Positions 18,871-26,319 of a stretch of 34,750 nt of DNA are shown piece by piece; the first letter of the stretch is position 1, and every line of letters begins with the position of its first letter. The translations under genes and the position numbers were made by a program. A model generated the notes under the pieces. The model did no database searches, had not been told where the DNA came from, and worked only from the letters and a program-made list of their open reading frames with translations. The stretch spans positions 1 through 34,750 of the forward strand of contig NZ_JAFRKB010000011.1 of the NCBI RefSeq assembly GCF_017431965.1, written 5' to 3'. Source of the DNA: Methanobrevibacter sp. GTDB lineage: Archaea; Methanobacteriota; Methanobacteria; Methanobacteriales; Methanobacteriaceae.

Positions 18871-20148
18871 ATGAGCATGATTTATTCAAGTTTGACTTCT
18901 ATTATAAATAAGATAAGTGATGAATTTCACAAATCATTTTTATTTTCAACTATTTTTTCGATTTTGGAATTTATAGAAAATCAGTGGGTTAACAGCTATT
19001 TTAAAAAATTATATCCCAGTGAAAACTTTTTAGGATTCTTAAATAAAAATTCTATTCTGAAAAATCATGTCTTCAATCCATTAGTTGTCCTTTTCTTGTT
19101 TTCAATGTTTCTACTTTTATCCATCAATTCCCCATCCCATAGTTTAGTTGTTACATTACTCATAGGATTTATTGCATTTTTTATAGGATCAACAATACTC
19201 CCAAGATATTTTTTAAACAATAAGAGAAGTATACTTCAATTCAAAAGAGAAGATATCTATTCAATCGGATTTTGTCTTTTACTAGTAAGCATTGCATTTT
19301 CATTTATAAGCATGGCATCAGTTGGTGGGATTCCGCTTTTAAGACCTTCAATTAGATATTTATTAAAACCAGCACTGACAATGCCCGTATTTTTAATAAT
19401 TCCTGCAACTTGTTTAATAGCAAGTGTTTATTTAAAAGATTATCAAGATGGAAAAATCACCCGTTCACAAGCAAGGTTCAGATTCATTTTATTGCTGGTT
19501 ATTGTCTCTGCATTTTTATTGCTTCTAGGTTATAGGACACACATACTTGCAGCATTTCTCATCATAATTATCATAGGTTTCTATGGAAATATTGTTTCTC
19601 TTTGGGAAGTTGTAGTTGGTGCATTAATTGGTGTAGGTGCAATTATCGGAATTGGTTATTTTAGGTCACTTGGAGAGTTGACCATAACATCATCCACAAG
19701 CCCACTATACACATTACAATCAAGAGCCGACTTTACATTGCATGTTTTAAACTTACTTGATTTTATTGGAGGCAATTTCGGAGTGACCCATGGTCATTTA
19801 CTGGCTAGCGCAATTCCTGGAAGTGATTTAGGCCCTAGAATGATGGTTGGAAAACTTATCGCGTGGAGAACCGAAGTTACAGTCACCCCTACACTTATAG
19901 GGCAGATGGTAGTCGATTTTGGAAGAGTTGGCGTAGCGATTGAAATGTGTCTTTTAGGATTTATTTTAGGTATCGGATTTAAAATAATGAGAAAGACCCA
20001 AAATTATTTTTATATTGGAATTTACTCCCTGATTTTAACATACGCAATTTTAGGTATTGAAACAGGAATTTTAGATATTCAAGTATTATTATACTTCGCA
20101 ATAGCTATTTTTATTTATTTAATATGCATTGTTAAATCAAGAAATTAA
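18871..20148 (+). CDS. Wzy-like oligosaccharide repeat unit polymerase, membrane protein
   Basis: A 425-residue integral membrane protein with about ten to twelve hydrophobic spans, separated by loops such as the positively charged KDYQDGKITRSQARFRF. The LLGYRTHILAAFLIIIIIGF stretch and the large extracytoplasmic loop (about residues 270-340) resemble the O-antigen/oligosaccharide polymerase family found widely in methanobacteria. These join lipid-linked sugar units at the outer face of the membrane. The preceding gene encodes an extracytoplasmic anchored protein. The exact polymer is unknown. Start ATG 18871, with ATG 18877 possible. Confidence 0.72.
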   Translation: MSMIYSSLTSIINKISDEFHKSFLFSTIFSILEFIENQWVNSYFKKLYPSENFLGFLNKNSILKNHVFNPLVVLFLFSMFLLLSINSPSHSLVVTLLIGFIAFFIGSTILPRYFLNNKRSILQFKREDIYSIGFCLLLVSIAFSFISMASVGGIPLLRPSIRYLLKPALTMPVFLIIPATCLIASVYLKDYQDGKITRSQARFRFILLLVIVSAFLLLLGYRTHILAAFLIIIIIGFYGNIVSLWEVVVGALIGVGAIIGIGYFRSLGELTITSSTSPLYTLQSRADFTLHVLNLLDFIGGNFGVTHGHLLASAIPGSDLGPRMMVGKLIAWRTEVTVTPTLIGQMVVDFGRVGVAIEMCLLGFILGIGFKIMRKTQNYFYIGIYSLILTYAILGIETGILDIQVLLYFAIAIFIYLICIVKSRN

Positions 20149-20167
20149 TGCTTTTTTTAAATATTTT

Positions 20168-20207
20168 GTATTACTAAAATTCAAAAATAATACTAATTTG
20201 TATTACT
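20168..20207 (+). repeat. GTATTACT repeats upstream of cbiM
   Basis: GTATTACT occurs at 20168-20175 and 20200-20207, 32 bases apart, with TAATAC at 20188-20193 giving inverted GTATTA...TAATAC pairs. The same word recurs at the cbiM promoter (20343-20384). The 258-base gap between the polymerase and cbiM genes otherwise holds no ORF. These are probable sites for a metal-responsive repressor; the regulator's identity (for example a NikR-type protein) is inference. Confidence 0.45.
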
Positions 20208-20342
20208 TTAATAACATTTATATATAGTTATTCCCTTTAAATACTAAATGTCAAGTAATATATGGGAAGTATTATCCATTATACTAAAAAATATTACATA
20301 AGACTTGATATTTTAAAAAAATAACCTGAATAAAAGGAAATT

Positions 20343-20384
20343 AGTAATACCCATTATATAAATTATATGTAAAAAAGTATTACT
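20343..20384 (+). promoter_or_regulatory. cbiM promoter flanked by inverted AGTAATAC / GTATTACT
   Basis: AGTAATAC at 20343-20350 and its exact reverse complement GTATTACT at 20377-20384 bracket 26 bases holding the AT-rich TATA-like sequence TTATATAAATTATA. A protein bound to both arms would cover the promoter of the cobalt transporter operon. Confidence 0.5.
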
Positions 20385-20407
20385 TTTAAAAAATGGAGGA
20401 ATGAAAA

Positions 20408-21046
20408 TTGCATATACCTGATGGATTCATCCCAATCTCACAGTGCCTAATATACTATGTAATTTTAATAGTTGCATTGTATTTCTCTGTGAAATGGGCT
20501 AGAACAAACCTTGATGAAAAACGTATCCCTCTTTTAGCTGTTTTAGCTGCTGGTATTTTTGCAATCATGTCCATGAATATGCCAATCCCATTTGGTACAA
20601 GTGGACACATGGTTGGAGGAGCATTGGTGGCGATTGTATTCCTTGCACCTGAAGCCGCAGTTCTTGTATTTACTGTAGTATTGCTTATCCAAGCATTAAT
20701 ATTTGGTGACGGTGGAATAACCGCTCTTGGAGCAAATGTATTGAATATGGCTATTGTTGGAGGTTTTGTTGGACTTTACACCTTTAAAGGATTGAATGGA
20801 ATTGTTGGAAAATATCCTGCAGCAGGAATTGCTGCATGGTTAGCTACCGTAATTGCTGCATTCGCATGTGCTATTGAAATGGGAATTGCTGGAACATTCC
20901 CAATGAACGTTGGTATCCCTTCCATGGTATTATATCACTTCTTCATTGGAATAATCGAAGCAGTATTAACCGTAATTGTGCTTGCAGCATTAGACAAATT
21001 CAGACCAGATCTACTCGCATGGAATGCGAGCGAAGGAGATGCATAA
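20408..21046 (+). CDS. cbiM: cobalt transporter substrate-binding membrane subunit CbiM
   Basis: A 212-residue S component of an ECF-type cobalt importer, with about six to seven membrane spans. The start is TTG at 20408 after GGAGGA at 20396-20401. It is decisive because the mature N-terminus MHIPDGFIP must expose Met1 and His2, which with a conserved inner histidine (probably in [13 protein letters not shown]) hold the metal in the CbiM/NikM family. The presence of cbiN argues for cobalt rather than nickel, needed for the corrinoid of methyltransferase Mtr. Confidence 0.94.
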   Translation: MHIPDGFIPISQCLIYYVILIVALYFSVKWARTNLDEKRIPLLAVLAAGIFAIMSMNMPIPFGTSGHMVGGALVAIVFLAPEAAVLVFTVVLLIQALIFGDGGITALGANVLNMAIVGGFVGLYTFKGLNGIVGKYPAAGIAAWLATVIAAFACAIEMGIAGTFPMNVGIPSMVLYHFFIGIIEAVLTVIVLAALDKFRPDLLAWNASEGDA

Positions 21047-21047
21047 T

Positions 21048-21353
21048 ATGGATAAAAAAGATACTTATTTAATTGTAGTAGCAGTCGTCATTTGTATTAT
21101 CATTAGCTGTCTTTCACCATATATTGCATCTGGTGACCCTGACGGTCTTGAAAAATCAGCAGAAGATTCCGGTGTTCCTGAAGATTTTTCAGTTGAAGAA
21201 ATCAATGGAATTCCTGAAGCAATTTTCCCTGATTATGCATTTGCAAATGATCCTGATAACCAAGTATTACAAATTGTGGCGCTGGTTATAGGAGCAATAA
21301 TAACTTTAGCTTTAGGATATGCCGTAGCTGAAGTTGTAAGAAGTAGAAATTAA
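21048..21353 (+). CDS. cbiN: cobalt transporter accessory subunit CbiN
   Basis: A 101-residue protein with two membrane spans (about residues 7-27 and 75-95) joined by an acidic extracytoplasmic loop that begins with the family motif SGDPDGLEKSAED. CbiN assists metal loading of CbiM. ATG 21048 follows GGAGATG and lies 1 base after the cbiM stop; the longer in-frame reading from 21024 overlaps cbiM and is not needed. A strong hairpin covers the stop. Confidence 0.92.
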   Translation: MDKKDTYLIVVAVVICIIISCLSPYIASGDPDGLEKSAEDSGVPEDFSVEEINGIPEAIFPDYAFANDPDNQVLQIVALVIGAIITLALGYAVAEVVRSRN

Positions 21354-21379
21354 ACTTTTTAATTTCTACAACTTTTTTT
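21343..21379 (+). terminator. intrinsic-like terminator between cbiN and cbiQ
   Basis: GTAGAAATTAAA (21343-21354) and TTTAATTTCTAC (21358-21369) form a perfect 12-bp stem with a 3-base loop, followed by seven T (21373-21379). It includes the cbiN stop. It would reduce read-through from cbiMN into cbiQO. Confidence 0.65.
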
Positions 21380-21462
21380 AAATAATAATTGAAATTGATT
21401 AAAATTAACATAAGCAAATAATAATATACTCTTAATTTTTAATATTATACTAGTGAAAAACA

Positions 21463-22293
21463 ATGGCAGATATAACACAAATAATGAGATTTGATGATTT
21501 GGCATCAAAAAATAGCCCAATTCATAATTTAGAAGGTAGAATAAAGCTAATTTCAACAATATTCATAATATTAGTTTGTGTTGTATCAAAAGAACTTTTT
21601 ATCCCATTAATGCTGGAATTGATGCTGCTGATTATACTTAAAGTAGCTAACTTATCATATGTCGATTCCATTAAACGATTATTAATGTTGCTTCCTTTTG
21701 GTGGAGCAATCATCATATTTCAACCGTTCATTCAACCGGGAAACATAATCTGGAGTTACTCTTGGATACATATTACTGATTTTGGACTTAATTGGGCCAT
21801 ATTATTATTGGTTCGGTTAATAGTATGCTTAACCGCAATCATCATTTACTCTTCCACAACCCCATTACAGGAAATGGCCAGTTCATTTAGAAAGTTAAAA
21901 ATGCCAAGAGATTTAGCAATGATTTTATCAATCATGGTGAGATTTTTATTTTTATTTGTTGATGAACTTGCAGCTATCCGAAAAAGTCAGAAATCAAGAA
22001 ATTTTAACATTCACGGGAACAATACTCCCTACAAATGGAGAGTGAAACAAGTTGGATATACTATCGGAATGATGTTTTTAAAAGCATATGAACAAGGAGA
22101 GAGAGTTCATAAAAGTATGGTGAGCCGAGGATTTTCCGATGCCTCAGAAATGTTTAACGAAAAAAAATCACCGGAAAAAAGCGATTATATCTTCTTAATT
22201 TCAATCATAATCTTTGTGATTTTATTAGAAATCATTATATTCAAATATTCCGGAAAATTGGGTTACTTTGGTCAAAATCTTTCAATTAATTAA
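21463..22293 (+). CDS. cbiQ: energy-coupling transmembrane subunit CbiQ
   Basis: A 276-residue T component of the cobalt ECF importer with about five membrane spans. The cytoplasmic coupling motifs are visible in AIRKSQKSRNF and ERVHKSMVSRGFSD, the two helices with Ala/Ser-Arg-Gly that contact the ATPase. ATG 21463. It lies 109 bases after cbiN behind a terminator hairpin, so it may have its own promoter; an AT-rich TATA-like stretch lies at about 21420-21450. Confidence 0.9.
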   Translation: MADITQIMRFDDLASKNSPIHNLEGRIKLISTIFIILVCVVSKELFIPLMLELMLLIILKVANLSYVDSIKRLLMLLPFGGAIIIFQPFIQPGNIIWSYSWIHITDFGLNWAILLLVRLIVCLTAIIIYSSTTPLQEMASSFRKLKMPRDLAMILSIMVRFLFLFVDELAAIRKSQKSRNFNIHGNNTPYKWRVKQVGYTIGMMFLKAYEQGERVHKSMVSRGFSDASEMFNEKKSPEKSDYIFLISIIIFVILLEIIIFKYSGKLGYFGQNLSIN

Positions 22294-22302
22294 GGTGTTA
22301 AA

Positions 22303-23142
22303 ATGGCAGATATTCATTTAGAGACAAAAAATTTATCTTACACTTATCATGATGGAACGCAGGCTTTAAAAAATGTAAATATACAGATTAATAAAGGAGA
22401 AAAAATAGCTATTATGGGCCCCAATGGTGCAGGTAAATCAACATTATTCTCTCATTTTAATGGATTGACAGAACCTACATCCGGCCATGTTGAAATAGAA
22501 GGCAAAAAAATTATTTTTGAGCGAGATGAACTTCTTAAAGTAAGGCAAAAAGTAGGGATTGTATTTCAAGATCCAAATGACCAGTTATTTGCACCAACCG
22601 TTAAGGAAGATGTTGCCTTTGGACCGATGAATCTAGGTCTTGAATATGATGAAGTGGAAAAAAGAATAAAAGAATCTCTTGAACTGGTTGGAATGAGTGG
22701 CTTTGAAGATAAAACCCCACACCATTTAAGTGGAGGTCAGCAAAAAAGAGTGGCTATTGCAGGAATTATAGCCATGAGACCTGAAATCATGATTTTGGAT
22801 GAACCAACCGCTGGCCTTGACCCTGAAGGAGTTGACAAAGTATTAAATATTTTAAACAATTTGAATAAAGAAGGAATGAGCATTGTCATATCTTCTCATG
22901 ACATAGAAATGGTTAATCAATTTGCAGATAAAATTTTTGTTTTATATAATGGTGAAATAATTGCTCAAGGAAACAAACACCAGATTTTTTCAAATAAGGA
23001 ATTGCTAAAAAAAGCTCATTTAAAAGCACCTATTACAACTGAAATATTGTATCGATTAAAAGAAAATGGATTAAATGTTGATACTGAGAAAATAAGTATA
23101 TCAGAAACAGTTGAAGAAATATTAAAAGCGACTAAAAACTAA
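22303..23142 (+). CDS. cbiO: cobalt ECF transporter ATP-binding subunit CbiO
   Basis: A 279-residue ABC ATPase: Walker A GPNGAGKS at 39-46, Q loop FQDPNDQLF at 88-96, signature LSGGQQKR at 142-149, Walker B IMILDEP at 162-168 and H-loop SSHD. The Q-loop sequence is typical for ECF ATPases. GGTG at 22293-22296 precedes ATG 22303. It forms the importer with CbiMNQ. Its stop overlaps the end of the convergent zinc-ribbon gene by 4 bases. Confidence 0.93.
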   Translation: MADIHLETKNLSYTYHDGTQALKNVNIQINKGEKIAIMGPNGAGKSTLFSHFNGLTEPTSGHVEIEGKKIIFERDELLKVRQKVGIVFQDPNDQLFAPTVKEDVAFGPMNLGLEYDEVEKRIKESLELVGMSGFEDKTPHHLSGGQQKRVAIAGIIAMRPEIMILDEPTAGLDPEGVDKVLNILNNLNKEGMSIVISSHDIEMVNQFADKIFVLYNGEIIAQGNKHQIFSNKELLKKAHLKAPITTEILYRLKENGLNVDTEKISISETVEEILKATKN

Positions 23143-23157
23143 TTAGTAGCTTTTTTT
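23124..23157 (+). terminator. terminator hairpin spanning the cbiO stop codon
   Basis: AAAAGC-g-ACTAA (23124-23135) can pair with TTAGT-a-GCTTTT (23143-23154), an 11-bp stem with one mismatch, with the cbiO stop in the loop and a T run after it. It also covers the last codons of the convergent gene. Confidence 0.5.
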
Positions 23158-23339
23158 CTATTTTTAAGTTTATCTTTAAGTTTAATTATAAACTCAAATT
23201 CATCATCCAGCTCTGGAGAATTAGCAAACCCGCAATTTGGACAATGTATGCTGTTACAACCATGTTTTCCGCAGCTGGAACATCCACGGTTTTCTAAAGT
23301 AGTCTCATCAAACTCGAAACCACACATACGACATTTCAT
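23139..23339 (-). CDS. small cysteine-rich zinc-ribbon protein in the feo cluster
   Basis: A 66-residue protein with C3-x2-C6, C20-x2-C23, C28 and C33-x2-C36, with histidines at 26 and 32: a zinc-ribbon or rubredoxin-like knuckle arrangement able to bind one or two metal ions, followed by an acidic patch and a basic C-terminal helix. It starts 52 bases after feoA in the same direction with a GGTG site, so it is probably made with feoA. A FeoC-like helper or iron sensor role is possible by position only; the sequence does not resemble bacterial FeoC. Confidence 0.75.
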   Translation of the reverse strand: MKCRMCGFEFDETTLENRGCSSCGKHGCNSIHCPNCGFANSPELDDEFEFIIKLKDKLKNRKKATN

Positions 23340-23365
23340 AATAACACCGTTGATAAAATTAGTAT

Positions 23366-23406
23366 AAAAAAAATAAATGAAAAAATTGAAGTTATTCTAC
23401 TTCAAT
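23366..23406 (-). terminator. terminator hairpin spanning the feoA stop codon
   Basis: ATTGAAGT (23385-23392) and ACTTCAAT (23399-23406) form a perfect 8-bp stem around the feoA stop (23392-23394). On the minus strand it is followed by T-rich sequence including eight T (23366-23373). It may reduce expression of the zinc-ribbon gene relative to feoA. Confidence 0.5.
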
Positions 23407-23619
23407 ATTTTCAGCTTCTTCTTTACGAAGACAAACATCATATCCTTTGACACTCATTTCTATTGGGTCGCCTAAAGTAGCTACTTTTTTAACTGTAATT
23501 TTAGCCCCTTTAACAAAACCCATACCTAATAAATGTCTTCTTAAATCCACATCCCCAGATTCGTGGTATTTAACTAATGTTACTGTTTCACCAGGTTTTG
23601 CATCTTTTAATGTTTTCAT
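23392..23619 (-). CDS. feoA: ferrous iron transport protein A
   Basis: A 75-residue cytoplasmic SH3-like protein that stimulates FeoB. The sequence MKTLKDAKPGETVTLV, RRHLLGMGFVKGAKI and MSVKGYDVCLRKEEAENI matches the family in order. The start ATG 23619 follows GGTGAT; an upstream in-frame reading from 23661 runs into the promoter region and is rejected. It has its own promoter and two imperfect iron boxes, separate from feoB. It is followed by the zinc-ribbon gene. Confidence 0.92.
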   Translation of the reverse strand: MKTLKDAKPGETVTLVKYHESGDVDLRRHLLGMGFVKGAKITVKKVATLGDPIEMSVKGYDVCLRKEEAENIEVE

Positions 23620-23652
23620 ATTATCACCAAATAAATGAATAATATAATAATT

Positions 23653-23667
23653 TTTAGGCATACTAAA
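23653..23667 (-). promoter_or_regulatory. imperfect iron box near the feoA transcription start
   Basis: TTTAGG-CATA-CTAAA is one C short of the consensus TTTAGG-N4-CCTAAA. It lies between the feoA TATA box (TTTATATA on the minus strand, 23699-23706) and the gene. Confidence 0.4.
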
Positions 23668-23708
23668 AATTCGTTATCCTATATTATGTAATTTCAAATA
23701 TATAAATA

Positions 23709-23724
23709 TTTAGTTATGACTAAA
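23709..23724 (-). promoter_or_regulatory. variant iron box upstream of the feoA TATA box
   Basis: TTTAGT-TATG-ACTAAA is a perfect palindrome of the iron-box shape with G/C to T/A changes at the inner pair. It ends 2 bases before the TATA box, the same distance as box 2 of the adjacent feoB gene. Confidence 0.4.
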
Positions 23725-23797
23725 AAATATTAATGATAATTAGAAAGATCCAACCATCATTAATTTTTTTGAATTATTTATGCATATTGCTTTTAAT

Positions 23798-25816
23798 TTA
23801 TCCGAATCCTGCGAGTAAACCAACGTTGTAAATCAGGAAGGATACAACATACGCTGTTACCAATGTAATAGCACACATTGTTAATGCCCATTTATAACTG
23901 TTAGTCTCTTGTTTGATTGCACCAATTGCCGCAAAACATGGAGTGTACAACAATGTAAATGCCATGAATGAGAATGCAGATAATGGAGTGAAAGTATCAT
24001 GGACCAAACTAGTGATTCCATCTTCGTCATCCTCTTCCATTCCGGCAAGAGTACCGAAAGTAGCCACTACAACTTCTTTAGCAGCCAAACCAGCAATAAT
24101 CGCAACAGCAGCTTGCCAAGTTCCAAATCCTAATGGGGCAAATATCGGAGCGATTACACTACCAATCATACCCAATACACTTTCAGCAGAACCGTATTCT
24201 ACACCTAACGGGAAGATACTTAAAGCCCATAATACGATGGAACAGGCAAGAATAATAGTACCTGCTTTTCTTAAGAATCCTTTTACTTTTTCCCAAGTGT
24301 GTAATAATACACCTTTTACGGACGGTACCTTATATGTTGGAAGTTCCATAACAAATGGAGCTGACATTCCTTTAAACATTGTTCTTTTAAGAATAGCTGC
24401 AACAATGAGAGCTACAACAATACCCAACACATAAATTGAAAGTAAAGCTAAACCTTCATTTGCAGTGAAGAATGCCGCAATGAAAATAGCATAAATCGGC
24501 AATCTTGCAGTACAGGACATGAATGGAACAAGCATCATAGCAAGCATACGGTCAGATTCATTTTCCATAGTCCTTGTTGCCATTATAGCTGGCACACCAC
24601 AACCAAATCCTAAAATCATAGGAATGAAAGCTTTTCCGTGAAGCCCAACTAATTTGTGCATGATTTTATCCAATGTAAATGCTGCTCTTGCCAAGTAACC
24701 GCAATCTTCTAATATACTTAAGAACAAGAACATCAAAATAATAATCGGCAAGAAAGTAAGAACACCACCTACTCCTCCAATAATACCGTCACAGATTAAT
24801 GAAGCCAAATATTCATTTGCAATAAATCCGCCGACCCATTCACCTAACATTCCAAATGCTTCATCAATCAAGTCTTGGAATGGAGCACCAAGAGTGTAGG
24901 TAAATTGGAACATCGCATACATAATAACAAGGAAAATAGGAATAGCTAAAATCCTATTAGTTACAATTTTATCAATCTTATCAGTAGTAGTTTCTTTTTC
25001 AACAGCAGGTTTTTTAACTGCTTCAGCCATCAAACCATCAATAAATGCATATCTCGCATTAGCTACAACTTCTTCTGCACCTTCATTATAAATATCATGA
25101 AGATGGCCTGCCACTTTATCAGTTTTAGACAATATGGCAGAACTTTGAGAAGAGTTTTTAACTTTTTCTGTAACAATTGAGTCTCTTTCCAATAATTTAA
25201 TTGCTGTCCAAACGGAAGGAACATCCAATAAATTATTGTCTGTTTCTATTAATTCCTGTAACTCACCTAAGTGTTCTCTTAATTCATCACCATAGGATAA
25301 TTTTGCACTTGAATCAATAGGATTTTTAGATGCATTTTCAACAGCAGCCAATAAATCATCAAAACCTTCTTTTGTTTTTGCATTAACTTCCACAACTGGG
25401 AAACCTAAAAGTTCACTCATCAAATCAATATCAATGATATGATCTTTTTTCTTTGCAAAATCATTCATGTTAAGTGCCATTACTAAATTAGCACCCAACT
25501 CCATCATTTGAACTGTCAAATATAAGTTACGTTCTAGATTAGCAGCATCAACCACATTTATAATTACATCAGAATCATCATCAACAATAAAATCTCTTGA
25601 GACGATTTCTTCCATAGAATGAGCACTTAATGCATAGTTACCTGGCAAATCAACAACATCATAATCATAACTGTTATGTGAAAAATGACCTTCTGCTCTT
25701 TCAACAGTTTTTCCAGGCCAGTTCCCTACATGTTGGCGCATACCAGTTAATTGGTTGAATAGAGTAGTTTTACCCACATTGGGGTTTCCTGCTAATCCTA
25801 CAATTAATTCTGTCAT
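23798..25816 (-). CDS. feoB: ferrous iron transporter FeoB, copy 1
   Basis: A 672-residue inner-membrane Fe(II) importer. The N-terminal G domain has GNPNVGKT (10-17), DLPGNY and NMND. The C-terminal part has two gate domains with about eight to ten membrane spans, including [14 protein letters not shown] and [15 protein letters not shown], where the cysteines line the proposed iron path. ATG 25816 after GGAGAA is preferred over the TTG just before it. The promoter carries iron boxes before the TATA box and at the start site. A close paralogue of the same length lies 500 bases upstream. Note CGYLARAAF here against SGYLARAAF in copy 2. Confidence 0.96.
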   Translation of the reverse strand: MTELIVGLAGNPNVGKTTLFNQLTGMRQHVGNWPGKTVERAEGHFSHNSYDYDVVDLPGNYALSAHSMEEIVSRDFIVDDDSDVIINVVDAANLERNLYLTVQMMELGANLVMALNMNDFAKKKDHIIDIDLMSELLGFPVVEVNAKTKEGFDDLLAAVENASKNPIDSSAKLSYGDELREHLGELQELIETDNNLLDVPSVWTAIKLLERDSIVTEKVKNSSQSSAILSKTDKVAGHLHDIYNEGAEEVVANARYAFIDGLMAEAVKKPAVEKETTTDKIDKIVTNRILAIPIFLVIMYAMFQFTYTLGAPFQDLIDEAFGMLGEWVGGFIANEYLASLICDGIIGGVGGVLTFLPIIILMFLFLSILEDCGYLARAAFTLDKIMHKLVGLHGKAFIPMILGFGCGVPAIMATRTMENESDRMLAMMLVPFMSCTARLPIYAIFIAAFFTANEGLALLSIYVLGIVVALIVAAILKRTMFKGMSAPFVMELPTYKVPSVKGVLLHTWEKVKGFLRKAGTIILACSIVLWALSIFPLGVEYGSAESVLGMIGSVIAPIFAPLGFGTWQAAVAIIAGLAAKEVVVATFGTLAGMEEDDEDGITSLVHDTFTPLSAFSFMAFTLLYTPCFAAIGAIKQETNSYKWALTMCAITLVTAYVVSFLIYNVGLLAGFG

Positions 25817-25912
25817 CAACCATTCTCCTTTGATTACTTTTAGTAAATAGCATTTAAATGCTATTTACTCACTAAAAAAATTATTTTTAGTTTAAGCATA
25901 TACCTCATGAAT

Positions 25913-25928
25913 TTTAGGTCAACCTAAA
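25913..25928 (-). promoter_or_regulatory. iron box 1, at the feoB copy 1 transcription start
   Basis: Palindrome TTTAGGTCAACCTAAA, matching the DtxR/IdeR-like operator form TTAGGTNNACCTAA. It begins 25 bases downstream of the minus-strand TATA box (25954-25961), where transcription should start, so a bound repressor would block it. The repressor gene is not in the window. Confidence 0.75.
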
Positions 25929-25963
25929 CTTAGTTTACTATTGAACTTCATCGTATATAAATA

Positions 25964-25979
25964 TTTAGGCAGTCCTAAA
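25964..25979. promoter_or_regulatory. iron box 2, just upstream of the feoB TATA box
   Basis: Palindrome TTTAGG-CAGT-CCTAAA. It ends 2 bases before the minus-strand TATA box of feoB and lies 11 bases upstream of the plus-strand TATA box at 25991, so it could act on both directions. Confidence 0.7.
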
Positions 25980-25984
25980 AAATA

Positions 25985-25998
25985 GAAAGATTTATATA
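25985..25998 (+). promoter_or_regulatory. plus-strand BRE/TATA promoter pointing away from feoB
   Basis: TTTATATA at 25991-25998 is preceded by the purine-rich GAAAGA (25985-25990), a good archaeal BRE. The polarity favours + strand transcription beginning near 26021-26024. No ORF follows for 300 bases. Confidence 0.5.
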
Positions 25999-26020
25999 TC
26001 ACCATAAATAATGTTGTAAA

Positions 26021-26250
26021 CAAGTGATGTAATTTAGGCATACCTAAATTTGTGAATAATTACATTACTTAAGACAAAACATACATTGTCGAAAAACAAT
26101 ACAATCTCCAAAATTAATCAAATATTAAATTAGCTTTTCACAATTTTCTAATTTAATATTGCGGAAAATTATCTGCCAAATTTTCCAAAAACACGATTGG
26201 TGTTTAATTTCCTCCATAACATTAAACACCAATACTATTATCTTTTTTTA
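26021..26250 (+). ncRNA. candidate iron-regulated small RNA with three strong hairpins
   Basis: The gap 25820-26319 has no ORF of note and no ATG on the + strand between 26050 and 26265. After the + promoter and iron box 3 come a small 5-bp hairpin (26085-26100) and three perfect inverted repeats: 13-bp arms AATATTAAATTAG/CTAATTTAATATT (26121-26160), 8-bp arms GGAAAATT/AATTTTCC (26163-26186), and 13-bp arms ATTGGTGTTTAAT/ATTAAACACCAAT (26196-26233). The last is followed by a seven-T tract (26243-26249). The third loop is TTCCTCCATAAC, complementary to Shine-Dalgarno sites. The boundaries are estimated from promoter geometry. Alternatively the repeats could belong to the 3' end of feoB copy 2 on the minus strand, where the third loop shows GGAGG. 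Confidence 0.35.
26031..26050 (+). promoter_or_regulatory. iron box 3, downstream of the plus-strand promoter
   Basis: AATTTAGG-CATA-CCTAAATT is the longest palindrome of the set (8-bp arms). It lies 33 bases after the + TATA box, just past the predicted start at 26021-26024, and 70 bases upstream of the feoB TATA box, too far to act simply on feoB. Confidence 0.65.
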
Positions 26251-26319
26251 AAAAAAATATGTAAACTCCTATACTATAATATCCATAGCCTAATTTTAGT
26301 AATTTAAGCTATTCTATTG

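Noticed and set aside
23620..23661. Longer feoA start at 23661
   Set aside because: The extension overlaps the iron-box-like promoter region and does not resemble FeoA; GGTGAT directly precedes ATG 23619.
23913..24434. Open frame of 173 codons on the + strand inside feoB copy 1
   Set aside because: It is antisense to a highly conserved transporter gene, rich in Pro/Ala/Asn from reverse reading of membrane codons, and has no ribosome binding site or recognisable domain.
26140..26195. Short minus-strand peptide after the GGAGG in hairpin 3
   Set aside because: The nearest start (GTG) is 16 bases from GGAGG and yields only 13 codons.
26120..26235. Three inverted repeats as a CRISPR array or insertion sequence ends
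   Set aside because: The three arm sequences differ from one another, so it is not a repeat-spacer array, and there is no transposase or target duplication that I can see.
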